Of a stretch of 64,000 nt of DNA, positions 1-7,904 are shown one piece after another. The stretch is taken from assembly GCF_947497285.1 (NCBI RefSeq), contig NZ_CANMFT010000003.1:310001-374000 (forward strand). Reading direction: 5' to 3'. Each line of letters starts with the position of its first letter. Position 1 is the first letter of the stretch. The DNA is from an uncultured Aliiroseovarius sp. (GTDB lineage Bacteria > Pseudomonadota > Alphaproteobacteria > Rhodobacterales > Rhodobacteraceae). Both the position numbers and the translations under genes were made by a program. Below the pieces are notes generated by a model. It did not search any database and was not told the DNA's origin. It saw only the letters and a program-made list of their open reading frames with translations.

Positions 1-2063
1 AGGTCGCAGTTCTCGTGAAGAAACGCCATCAGAGCCTCGGACAGACTTCCAGTCGCGCGGCATTCGTCCACGATAAGAACCTTTTCAGCGCCAGCCAGCG
101 CCGACAGAATGCCGGCTTGCGGCAATGGGGCCACCCAACGAAGGTCAATGATCCGGGTTTCGATGCCCTCGGCGCTCAGGTCTTCGGCGGCCTGCCGGGA
201 CAGATACCGCCCATTGCCATAGGTCAGGATGGCAAGCGGTCCGTCACCTTCGACGCCGACCTCGCCCAAACCGATCCGCTGGTCAGGGGCGGGATACCGG
301 GACATCCAGCCCCCATCCTTTTCAAGCAACAGATCACGCATCGGATAGAGCGCAATGGGTTCGATGAACACTACGACGCGTTGTTCTTCGCGCGCCAGTC
401 GAACGCATTCGCGCAACATCATCGCGGCCTCGTCCCCGCGTGATGGGCACGCGACCACAAGGCCGGGAATATCGCGCAGAACCGCAAACGAGTTGTCGTT
501 GTGAAAATGCCCACCGAAGCCCTTTTGATACCCCAACCCAGCAATGCGGACGACCATGGGGTTGGTGAACTGCCCGTTGGAAAAGAATGGCAGCGTGGCA
601 GCCTCGCCCCGGATCTGGTCCTCGGCGTTATGCAGGTAGGCCAGAAACTGAATCTCGGGCATCGGGATAAATCCGTTATGCGCGGCGCCAATGGCCAGCC
701 CGAGAATGGATTGCTCGTCCAGAAGGGTATCAATCACCCGGCTGGGACCGAACCGCTGGATCAGCTTTTGGGTGACGCCATAGACCCCACCTTTGCGCCC
801 AATGTCTTCGCCCATTGTGATGATTTCGGGGTGGTCCAGCATCAGGTCAGTTAGCGCCCAGTTGATCAGCCTATTCATGGGCTGAGGGCTGTCTATCTGG
901 CCGATGTCTGCCCCAAAAGCTGCCGCTCGCGCCTCTGGCGTCGGGCCATTGCCCGGCGTGCAATCGCGAGGGGATGGGATCAGCGACGCGCTGACCTGCT
1001 CTGCTGTCTCAAGACGTGGGCGTGTCACCACCTCTGCCGCAGTTTCTGCGCAGATGGTTTCGGCGTCGCGATACAGGCGTAACACCTCGTCTTGTGTCAG
1101 CACACGTTTGTCGATCAGCAGGCGGGCGGAGTGCAAAAGGGGGTCGTCTGCCTCCCAGCTCTCGAACACGTCTTTCGGAAGATAGGCGTGCTGAAGGTCG
1201 GACCCCGCATGCCCGTAAAGGCGCACGACCGACAGATGCAGAAATGCCGGCTTGCGCTGGGTGCGCACATAGTCCGCCGCGTCTTGGGCCACCCGGAAGG
1301 TCTGGTAGATATCCAGCCCATTTGCATCGAAATACTTCAAACCCGGTTGGTTGGAAAAGTTTGCAGCGATCCAACCCGTCGGGGTGCGGGTCGAGATGCC
1401 GATCCCGTTATCTTCGCACACGAACAGAAGGGGCAGGGGCACCGATTGGCAGGAGGTCCATCGCGCCGCATTGATCGCGCCTTGGGCGGTCGAGTGGTTG
1501 GCCGAGGCATCCCCAAACGAGCACAAGACAATGCCATCATCGGCCAGCACTTTGTGTTCGGGTGGATTTCGCTTGGCCAGACCAATGGAATACGCAGCAC
1601 CCACCGCCTTGGGCAGGTGGCTTGCAATCGTCGAGGTCTGGGGTGGAATGGCCAGAGCTTTCGAGCCCAAGACCTTGTGACGCCCGCCGCTGATCGGGTC
1701 GTCGGCCGAGGTCGCAAAAGACAACAGCATATCCCGCGCAGCGTTCGTTCCCGGCACCTGGCTTGACCGCATCGCCTGAAAGGCACCATCGCGGTAATGA
1801 AGGAACGCCATGTCTTTCGGCCGGACCGCGGCGGCGACCGCGGCCATGCCTTCGTGGCCCGAAGACCCAATCGTATAGTAACCCTGACCCGCAGCCTGCA
1901 TCTTGCGCGACTGCCGGTCCAGATTTCGGCTCAGGCATTGCGCGCGAAAGATTTCCACCGCCTCCGTGCCTTCAAGCGGTCCAGATGGCGCCTCGCCATG
2001 CGGGAAATCCCCGGCCAAAACCCGGTCACGAAAAGCCTGGTCGACGACATCCGCGCGATCCAT
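1..2063 (-). CDS. Alpha-beta fused E1 component of a 2-oxoacid dehydrogenase (3' end outside window)
   Basis: Thiamine-diphosphate enzyme that decarboxylates a 2-oxoacid (branched-chain or acetoin type) and passes the acyl group to an E2 lipoyl protein. The frame is open from ATG at 2063 (AGGAG 8 bases upstream) to the window edge, 687 codons, so the C-terminus is missing. The N-terminal half is E1-alpha: GQGYYTIGSSGHEG near residue 65, and the ThDP/Mg motif GDA at 184-186 with EDN at 217-219. The C-terminal half is E1-beta, with GEDIGRKGGVYG near 418 and LLDEQSILG after it, then the transketolase C-terminal part at the edge. Fusion of the two subunits is known in this family. No E2 or E3 gene is visible here, so the substrate is unknown. 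It is divergent from the AEP importer, which may or may not be meaningful. Confidence 0.88.
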   Translation of the reverse strand, partial: MDRADVVDQAFRDRVLAGDFPHGEAPSGPLEGTEAVEIFRAQCLSRNLDRQSRKMQAAGQGYYTIGSSGHEGMAAVAAAVRPKDMAFLHYRDGAFQAMRSSQVPGTNAARDMLLSFATSADDPISGGRHKVLGSKALAIPPQTSTIASHLPKAVGAAYSIGLAKRNPPEHKVLADDGIVLCSFGDASANHSTAQGAINAARWTSCQSVPLPLLFVCEDNGIGISTRTPTGWIAANFSNQPGLKYFDANGLDIYQTFRVAQDAADYVRTQRKPAFLHLSVVRLYGHAGSDLQHAYLPKDVFESWEADDPLLHSARLLIDKRVLTQDEVLRLYRDAETICAETAAEVVTRPRLETAEQVSASLIPSPRDCTPGNGPTPEARAAAFGADIGQIDSPQPMNRLINWALTDLMLDHPEIITMGEDIGRKGGVYGVTQKLIQRFGPSRVIDTLLDEQSILGLAIGAAHNGFIPMPEIQFLAYLHNAEDQIRGEAATLPFFSNGQFTNPMVVRIAGLGYQKGFGGHFHNDNSFAVLRDIPGLVVACPSRGDEAAMMLRECVRLAREEQRVVVFIEPIALYPMRDLLLEKDGGWMSRYPAPDQRIGLGEVGVEGDGPLAILTYGNGRYLSRQAAEDLSAEGIETRIIDLRWVAPLPQAGILSALAGAEKVLIVDECRATGSLSEALMAFLHENCD

Positions 2064-2090
2064 GCGATTTCTCCTTTGATTTGGGCCTGA

Positions 2091-2108
2091 CAGTCACAAG
2101 GGTGTCAC
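2091..2108 (+). promoter_or_regulatory. Pho-box-like direct repeat
   Basis: CAGTCAC-AAGG-GTGTCAC matches the 7-4-7 layout of PhoB sites (CTGTCAT, 4 bases, CTGTCAT), with 5 of 7 consensus bases in each half. It lies 28 bases upstream of the E1 start codon and about 460 bases upstream of the importer. PhoB control of phosphonate uptake would make sense, but the match is weak and could be chance. Confidence 0.3.
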
Positions 2109-2344
2109 ATGGGTGCATGATGATTGGCACCAAAGCGAACGAGGTTTCGCCCGAATGCATCAACACGCGCGCAGAAATGCAAATGGAAAATACCAACCAG
2201 CCGCAAAGTGTAATCGAGCCAGCCGCCACACGTCACCGGCACGGCGCTACGGTCAGGCGTGGTGAGCCCGCATATGACTCAATCCGAAAAGGTCAGCTGA
2301 GGGGCGATTAAGTCACTGAAGTATTTATATTAAAACGAAGATCG

Positions 2345-2371
2345 CCGCCGTCTCAACCGGCGGGCCCTTTT
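2345..2371 (+). terminator. GC hairpin followed by a short T-run
   Basis: CCGCCG (2345-2350) pairs with CGGCGG (2358-2363) around a 7-base loop and is followed by CCCTTTT. Shaped like a weak intrinsic terminator on the plus strand. No gene ends just before it, so it could also be a leader hairpin of the importer transcript. Confidence 0.3.
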
Positions 2372-2571
2372 CTTGATCGGTGAAGCACCGGCAAAAAACT
2401 GACGAACAAATGTGCTGCCTGGCTGCTATTGCTATAGGCTGGGCTAATCATGTGGTAGGTTTAATCGATTTTTCTTGTCGCCACAAACTGCCAAACTGGT
2501 CGCACCAAAAAACAGCGACGCGATTAATCAGCGATTGCTTGCAAAACAAAAGACCAACAGAGGAGAAACAG

Positions 2572-3594
2572 ATGAAGTATCTAACGACAACATTTACGTC
2601 GTTGGTGGCGGGGGCTCTTCTTGCCACGGCTGCCGTCGCAGAGACGGAACTGACCGTTTACACCGCGGTCGAGGCCGAAGATCTTGCCCGTTACGCCGAA
2701 ACGTTTAACCAAAGCCACCCGGACATCAAGATCAACTGGGTGCGCGATTCCACCGGGATCATCACCGCAAAGCTGCTTGCCGAACGTGACAACCCACAGG
2801 CAGATGTTGTCTGGGGGCTGGCGGCAACGTCGCTTTTGCTTCTGAAATCCGAAGGCATGTTGGAACCTTACGCGCCAGCAGGGGTCGAAAACCTTGATCC
2901 GAAATTTGTGGATGGCGACACCCCACCGGCATGGGTCGGGATGGACGCTTGGGTCGCGGCGGTCTGCTACAACACTGTCGAGGCTGAGAAAGCCGGGCTA
3001 ACGCCGCCCACGTCGTGGAAGGACCTGACTGATCCGATGTATGCGGGTCACCTTATCATGCCGAACCCAAATTCGTCCGGCACTGGGTTCCTTGACGTTT
3101 CCAGCTGGCTGCAACTGTTCGGTGAAGAAGGCGGATGGGAATATATGGACGCGCTGCACGAAAACATAGCGCGCTATACGCATTCCGGCTCGAAACCCTG
3201 CAAGCTGGCTGCTTCAGGCGAAATTCCGATCGGTATCTCGTTTGCATTCCGTGGGGCCAAGTCAAAAGCTGCGGGCGCTCCGTTGGAAATCATCGTGCCG
3301 TCTGAAGGCGTCGGTTGGGATATGGAAGCCACGGCTATCGTCGCGGGCACGGCCAATCTGGAAGCGGCGCAAACTCTGGTCGACTTCACAGTCACGAAAG
3401 AAGCCAACGTGATGTATAACACCGGCTATGCTGTCGTCGCCTATCCGGGCGTTGCGCAACCGGTCGAACACTTCCCCGAAGGTCTTCTGGATGCAATGAT
3501 CGACAATGACTTCGAATTTGCTGCAAACAACCGGGCTGCGATCCTTAAGGAATGGCAGAGCCGCTATGACGGCAAGTCTGAACCCAAGTCCTGA
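2572..3594 (+). CDS. 2-aminoethylphosphonate ABC transporter, substrate-binding protein
   Basis: Periplasmic binding protein of 340 residues that captures AEP for the importer encoded next to it. The ATG at 2572 is chosen because GAGGAGAAACAG precedes it and a clean signal peptide follows (MKYLTTTFTSLVAGALLATAAVA, cut before ETEL, about residue 23). The mature part begins LTVYTAVEAEDL, typical of iron/AEP-type class II binding proteins (PhnS2 family; AepX in the AepXVW naming). The assignment rests on family resemblance and on the neighbouring phnW, phnA and phnY genes. A longer in-frame start at 2380 would put a long non-signal segment in front and is rejected. A 10-bp hairpin follows the gene, as often seen when binding protein is needed in excess over the membrane parts. 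Confidence 0.87.
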   Translation: MKYLTTTFTSLVAGALLATAAVAETELTVYTAVEAEDLARYAETFNQSHPDIKINWVRDSTGIITAKLLAERDNPQADVVWGLAATSLLLLKSEGMLEPYAPAGVENLDPKFVDGDTPPAWVGMDAWVAAVCYNTVEAEKAGLTPPTSWKDLTDPMYAGHLIMPNPNSSGTGFLDVSSWLQLFGEEGGWEYMDALHENIARYTHSGSKPCKLAASGEIPIGISFAFRGAKSKAAGAPLEIIVPSEGVGWDMEATAIVAGTANLEAAQTLVDFTVTKEANVMYNTGYAVVAYPGVAQPVEHFPEGLLDAMIDNDFEFAANNRAAILKEWQSRYDGKSEPKS

Positions 3595-3600
3595 TCGTTT

Positions 3601-3631
3601 TGAGCGGGGGACAGCATTTGCCCCCCGCTCA
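3601..3631 (+). repeat. Intercistronic hairpin after the binding-protein gene
   Basis: TGAGCGGGGG (3601-3610) and CCCCCGCTCA (3622-3631) form a perfect 10-bp stem with an 11-base loop and no T-run. Such hairpins behind binding-protein genes commonly protect the upstream message or cause partial termination, giving more binding protein than permease. Confidence 0.6.
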
Positions 3632-3729
3632 CTCCAATGCGCTCCCTTCTTTGAAACAAACAGAACAGACCCGGCATAAGCCGGTCGGCACACCTGTACG
3701 TGAAAACCGTTGAGGTAAGGATCCACTCC

Positions 3730-4842
3730 GTGACACAACACCACGCTTCTGATGAAACGTATCTGAGCATTGACAACCTGTGGAAAGCCTTTGGTGCCTT
3801 TCTGGCACTGAAAGACATCACACTGGCGGTCAAGAATGGCGAATTTGTTTGCTTCCTCGGGCCTTCCGGCTGCGGCAAGACCACATTGCTGCGCGCGATT
3901 GCCGGGTTGGATCTGCAAACCAAGGGCACTGTGATGCAGGGCGGAAAGGATGTGTCGAACCTGCCGCCGTCCGAGCGCGATTTCGGTATTGTCTTCCAGT
4001 CGTATGCGTTGTTTCCCAACCTGACGATCGAAAAGAACATCGCCTTTGGTCTGGAAAACACCGGTCGCGGCAAAGCCGAGATTACCGCCCGCGTCGCCGA
4101 GTTGCTTGATCTGGTCGGTCTGCCGGAACAAGGAAAGAAATACCCGGCACAGCTTTCTGGTGGTCAACAGCAGCGCATTGCTTTGGCCCGCGCGATTGCA
4201 ACCAACCCTGGCCTATTGCTGCTGGATGAGCCGCTGTCCGCACTGGATGCCAAGGTGCGCGTTCACCTGCGCCACGAGATCAAGGAGCTTCAACGCAAGC
4301 TGGGCGTGACCACCGTCATGGTGACACATGATCAGGAAGAGGCTCTGGCCATGGCTGACCGGATCGTGGTGATGAACCATGGCGTGATCGAACAGGTTGG
4401 ATCCCCTACCGAGATCTACCGCGAACCCGCCAACTTGTTCGTTGCCGACTTCATTGGCGAAATGAACCAGATCACCTCCACGGTGACCAAGGGCGGGCGG
4501 CTCAGCGTCGGGGAAAAGACCTTTGCCTGCCATGAGCACAGCTTCAGCGACGGCACCCCCGTCGTTGCCGCGATCCGCCCCGAAGACATCATACCGCATG
4601 AAGAAGGCTATGATGCTGATGATCCCAACCGCAATTGCATCGACGTGCTGTTGCATGAAATGGAATTCCTTGGGTCGTTCTGGCGGTGCCGTTTGCGCAA
4701 CGAACGGTTCGGCGCCTCAGAACTGATTGCCGATTTTTCGATCAATGCCGTGCGACGCCTCGGGCTTGGTGAAGGCCGGCAGATGGTTATTGAACTTCCG
4801 ACAGATCGCCTGATGGCGTTTGACCGCCCGGAGGCAAGCTGA
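3730..4842 (+). CDS. 2-aminoethylphosphonate ABC transporter, ATP-binding protein
   Basis: Cytoplasmic ATPase of 370 residues that powers AEP import. Walker A GPSGCGKTT at 44-52, Q-loop Q90, signature LSGGQQQR at 142-149, Walker B LLLLDEP at 162-168, and a C-terminal TOBE-like regulatory domain from about 270. GTG at 3730 is preferred over the GTG at 3700 because GAGGTAAGG lies about 10 bases upstream and conserved sequence starts soon after. The stop overlaps the permease start by one base (TGATG), indicating translational coupling. Belongs to the PhnT2 / AepV type of ATPase. Confidence 0.88.
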   Translation: MTQHHASDETYLSIDNLWKAFGAFLALKDITLAVKNGEFVCFLGPSGCGKTTLLRAIAGLDLQTKGTVMQGGKDVSNLPPSERDFGIVFQSYALFPNLTIEKNIAFGLENTGRGKAEITARVAELLDLVGLPEQGKKYPAQLSGGQQQRIALARAIATNPGLLLLDEPLSALDAKVRVHLRHEIKELQRKLGVTTVMVTHDQEEALAMADRIVVMNHGVIEQVGSPTEIYREPANLFVADFIGEMNQITSTVTKGGRLSVGEKTFACHEHSFSDGTPVVAAIRPEDIIPHEEGYDADDPNRNCIDVLLHEMEFLGSFWRCRLRNERFGASELIADFSINAVRRLGLGEGRQMVIELPTDRLMAFDRPEAS

Positions 4843-6860
4843 TGGCCGGAATTTCAGACGCAACACAGATGCCCGCTGGGCCGGTCGTCAAAGGCAAGTT
4901 GAGCCGCGACGACATCCTAATGCGCGGCGGCATGATGGTGATCGCGCTTTACCTTATTATCACGCTGGCCTTGCCGCTCTACGCGATGCTGTCCAAGTCC
5001 TTTTCGACCTATCGCGTCGAGCTTTCGCAATACGAGTTTCAGATCAGCGACGATGCGGGTGTCTTTGATGGGACCATTCTGAACGCAGAGGTGTTGAACC
5101 AGCAAACCGGCGCGATTGACCCGGCCGAACTGAACACCGGGTCCGATGGTCGCTTGCCCGTCACCGGATTGTTTCCCGATTTCAGCTTTCGCAGCCCGGT
5201 CATGTATCAGGTCCGCAATACAAGCGACGAGGGTCGTTTTCTTGTCGGATCGACCCTGCAGGATGGAACCGATTGGGTAACGCTTGACAGCAACACCTTC
5301 CGCCGCGTGCAGTTGCGACCTGTGAAAGCGACCGGGTTTGACAACTTTATCAACTACTTCTCGACACCCGCGCTGTTCAATTCGATCAAGAACTCTCTGT
5401 GGATTGCGGTTATCAGCACGATCGTGACCGTGACCTTGGCGTTTTGGTTCGCCTATGCGCTGAACCGAAGCTGTATGCGTTACAAGGGTGTATTCCGGCT
5501 GATCGCCATGGCCCCGATCCTTGTGCCGTCGCTGTTGCCCGGCATCGCGCTGGTCTATCTGTTCGGCAATCAAGGTATCGCGAAAGAGCTTTTGTTCGGG
5601 GCCAGCATTTATGGCCCGATTGGGATCGTGATCGGATCCATATTCTTTACGTTCCCACATGCGTTCATGATCATCTCGACCGCGCTGGCGATCTCGGACG
5701 CGCGCCTTTACGAAGCTGCCGCCAGTCTGCGGGCCACGCGCTGGCGCACGTTTTGGACGGTGACCATTCCGGGCGCGCGCTATGGCCTGATCTCGGCGGC
5801 ATTTGTGGTGTTCAACCTTGTGATCACCGATTTCGGACTGCCAAAGGTGATCGGCGGTCAGTTCAACGTGCTGGCGGTGGACATCTACAAACAGGTGATC
5901 GGCCAACAGAATTTCGAGATGGGTGCAGTGGTGTCCGTGGTGCTCGTCATCCCGGCCATCTTCGCCTTTGCCATCGACCGATTGGTGCAGTCGAAGCAGG
6001 TGGCATTGCTGTCGGCGCGGTCTGTCCCTTATCAGCCGCAACCCAACCAGCGCACGGACTTGATATCGTTCATCTATTGCGCGTTCGTTGGCCTGTTCAT
6101 CGTGGGTATTCTGGCGATCTGCCAATACGCCGCCCTGATCAAATTCTGGCCCTATGATCTTAGCCTGAGCCTCAACAACTATCAGTTCGACAAGATGGAT
6201 GGCGGCGGCTGGGCGTCTTACTACAATTCGATCAAACTGGGCCTGTTCACGGCCGTATTCGGCACTGCGATCGTGTTTTTCGGAGCCTATCTGGTCGAGA
6301 AAACCAACGGGTTCAGAACTGGCCGCGCGCTCTTTCAGATGTTCGCCATGTTGCCGATGGCCATTCCGGGTATGGTGCTGGGCTTGGCTTACATCTTCTT
6401 CTTCAACAGTCCGTCCAACCCGCTGAATGTGATCTACGGCACGATGGCGATCCTTGTGATCTGTTCGGTGACGCACTTTTATACGGTGTCGCACCTGACG
6501 GCCGTCACGGCATTGAAGCAGATGGACCGCGAGTTTGAATCGGTCTCCGCGTCGCTGAAGCAGCCCACGATGAAGCTGTTCAGCCGGGTCACTGTGCCAG
6601 TCTGCTTGCCGTCGGTCTTGGACATCTCGATCTATCTGTTCGTCAATGCGATGACGACGGTGTCTGCGGTGGTGTTTTTGTATTCGCCCAAGACCTCGTT
6701 GGCCTCCATCGCGGTGCTGAACATGGATGATGCGGGTGACATTGCCCCGGCTGCTGCGATGGGGATGATGATCTTCTATACCAACGCGGTTGCGCGGATC
6801 ATTCACCTGCTGGTTTCAAAAGGTGTGCTGGTCAGAACGCAAGCGTGGCGAACGCGTTGA
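4842..6860 (+). CDS. 2-aminoethylphosphonate ABC transporter, fused double permease
   Basis: Inner-membrane protein of 672 residues carrying two MetI-type permease domains in one chain, so it can form the whole channel alone (PhnU2 / AepW type). One membrane segment at about 31-53 is followed by a roughly 130-residue hydrophilic stretch, probably periplasmic. The first permease domain spans about 185-385 with its EAA loop (EAAASLRATRWRTFWTVTIP) near 291. The second spans about 460-665 with a weaker EAA loop near 563. The start overlaps the ATPase stop. A bidirectional terminator follows. Rich in hydrophobic segments throughout. Confidence 0.87.
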   Translation: MAGISDATQMPAGPVVKGKLSRDDILMRGGMMVIALYLIITLALPLYAMLSKSFSTYRVELSQYEFQISDDAGVFDGTILNAEVLNQQTGAIDPAELNTGSDGRLPVTGLFPDFSFRSPVMYQVRNTSDEGRFLVGSTLQDGTDWVTLDSNTFRRVQLRPVKATGFDNFINYFSTPALFNSIKNSLWIAVISTIVTVTLAFWFAYALNRSCMRYKGVFRLIAMAPILVPSLLPGIALVYLFGNQGIAKELLFGASIYGPIGIVIGSIFFTFPHAFMIISTALAISDARLYEAAASLRATRWRTFWTVTIPGARYGLISAAFVVFNLVITDFGLPKVIGGQFNVLAVDIYKQVIGQQNFEMGAVVSVVLVIPAIFAFAIDRLVQSKQVALLSARSVPYQPQPNQRTDLISFIYCAFVGLFIVGILAICQYAALIKFWPYDLSLSLNNYQFDKMDGGGWASYYNSIKLGLFTAVFGTAIVFFGAYLVEKTNGFRTGRALFQMFAMLPMAIPGMVLGLAYIFFFNSPSNPLNVIYGTMAILVICSVTHFYTVSHLTAVTALKQMDREFESVSASLKQPTMKLFSRVTVPVCLPSVLDISIYLFVNAMTTVSAVVFLYSPKTSLASIAVLNMDDAGDIAPAAAMGMMIFYTNAVARIIHLLVSKGVLVRTQAWRTR

Positions 6861-6880
6861 GCGTGACCTGACAAGCCGCG

Positions 6881-6916
6881 AAAAAGCGCACCGGGTCACG
6901 ATCCGGTGCGCTTTTC
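6881..6916. terminator. Bidirectional intrinsic terminator
   Basis: AAAAGCGCACCGG (6882-6894) pairs with CCGGTGCGCTTTT (6903-6915), giving a 13-bp stem with A-run and T-run on opposite sides. It serves the importer operon on the plus strand and the convergent LysR gene, whose stop codon lies inside the loop. Confidence 0.9.
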
Positions 6917-7786
6917 TTTTTCCAAAAGCGCATTACGCGCCAGATCCATGAAGGTGCGGATCACTTTGACATCGCGCCGTTGCACCAGATGCACAAGTGC
7001 TTCGCTCATCGTGATATCGACATCGCTGAGCGGGATCCGTTTCAACCGGTCGTCATGGCCATATTCTGCCTGAGACACAAACCCGATCCCTGCGCCCGAG
7101 GCCACGACCTCGCGCACGGCCTCGCGGCCCTCTGCTACGATGGCAGGCCGCAGAGTCAGGCCCTGCTTCCTGGCCGCGTCTTCCAGCTTCTGTCGCGTTT
7201 TTGACCCGACCTCTCTGAAGATCAACGGCATCTCCGTCAGGTCTTTCAGTGTCAGGGGTTTCTTATTCGATAGGGCCATTTTGCGTGCTGCAAAGGCGGT
7301 GATTTCAGTTTCACCAAGGGTCAAAGCTTCCATATCCTTGCCCGGAGACAGGCTGCCCACGATCCCAATCTCGGCGTTATACGCCCTGAGATCGTCAAGG
7401 ATGTCTTCGGTGTTGCCGGTGCGCAGCGTCACCGTGACATTGGGGTAATGCGCTCGAAATTTGCCAAGAAAATCAGTGATGTGGTGGGCGCTGTCAGCGA
7501 TGATACGCAGCTCGCCTTCAACAGCGGCACTGGTCGAGGACATGTATTCCTCGATCTGCTGCTCAATCTCGAAATATTGTTTGGTGAACCTGAACAGGTG
7601 CTCGCCTTCTTCGGTCAACCGGATGCGTTTGCGCTCGCGATGAAACAGCAGCGTATCGTGGTGTTGCTCTAGCTTTCTGACCTGTTCGGAAATGGCCGGT
7701 TGGGTCAAAAGCAAGGCTTCCGCAGCGCGCGAAAAACCACCCAGAAGGGCAACGTGGTGAAAAGCTTTCAGCTGACTGTGGCGCAT
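6896..7786 (-). CDS. LysR-family transcriptional regulator, probable AEP regulator
   Basis: DNA-binding regulator of 296 residues. The N-terminal winged helix-turn-helix covers about 1-60 (LKAFHHVALLGGFSRAAEA ... LTQPAISEQVRKLE), and the rest is the effector-binding domain. It sits between the AEP importer and phnW and is divergent from phnW, the usual layout for a LysR protein controlling its neighbour. Inferred role: activation of phnW-phnA-phnY and perhaps the importer in response to AEP or an intermediate. A 15-bp imperfect palindrome lies in the shared intergenic region. Confidence 0.85.
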   Translation of the reverse strand: MRHSQLKAFHHVALLGGFSRAAEALLLTQPAISEQVRKLEQHHDTLLFHRERKRIRLTEEGEHLFRFTKQYFEIEQQIEEYMSSTSAAVEGELRIIADSAHHITDFLGKFRAHYPNVTVTLRTGNTEDILDDLRAYNAEIGIVGSLSPGKDMEALTLGETEITAFAARKMALSNKKPLTLKDLTEMPLIFREVGSKTRQKLEDAARKQGLTLRPAIVAEGREAVREVVASGAGIGFVSQAEYGHDDRLKRIPLSDVDITMSEALVHLVQRRDVKVIRTFMDLARNALLEKEKRTGS

Positions 7787-7826
7787 GCTTCAGGTCCGTT
7801 TTTCAAGCATAAGCACAGCCTATGTT

Positions 7827-7856
7827 TTGATTGTTAATTGCAATTTCACATATGGA
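7827..7856 (+). promoter_or_regulatory. Candidate phnW promoter
   Basis: TTGATT (7827-7832) and TATGGA (7851-7856) with 18 bases between resemble a sigma-70 promoter about 50 bases before the phnW start. It overlaps the palindromic LysR-type site, a common arrangement, but the match is by eye. Confidence 0.35.
7830..7844. promoter_or_regulatory. Candidate LysR-type binding site
   Basis: ATTGTTAATTGCAAT has outer arms ATTG/CAAT in inverted orientation and contains the T-N11-A form typical of LysR sites. It lies 44 bases from the regulator start and 61 from the phnW start, where an activator and autoregulator site is expected. Confidence 0.4.
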
Positions 7857-7904
7857 TAAGCTTCCTGCAATGGTGTTCTTGAAAGACACTTTCGGAGATG
7901 AAGA

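Larger units (their letters stand above)
2064..2571. other. 508-base divergent intergenic region
   Basis: Lies between the fused E1 gene and the AEP importer and must hold promoters for both. No convincing gene is seen in it. It contains a 7-4-7 direct repeat resembling a Pho box near the E1 start, a GC hairpin with a short T-run (2345-2371) and an AT-rich stretch from about 2440 to 2560. A short inverted repeat TTGC-tt-GCAA sits at 2535-2544, just upstream of the importer's ribosome site. Confidence 0.6.

Noticed and set aside
1092-1766. Plus-strand open frames over the left end
   Set aside because: They lie opposite the E1 gene, whose minus-strand frame shows clear family motifs.
4917-6806. 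Open frame of 629 codons on the minus strand
   Set aside because: It is antisense to the fused permease and is full of His, Arg, Asp and Gln with no domain; typical shadow frame in GC-rich DNA.
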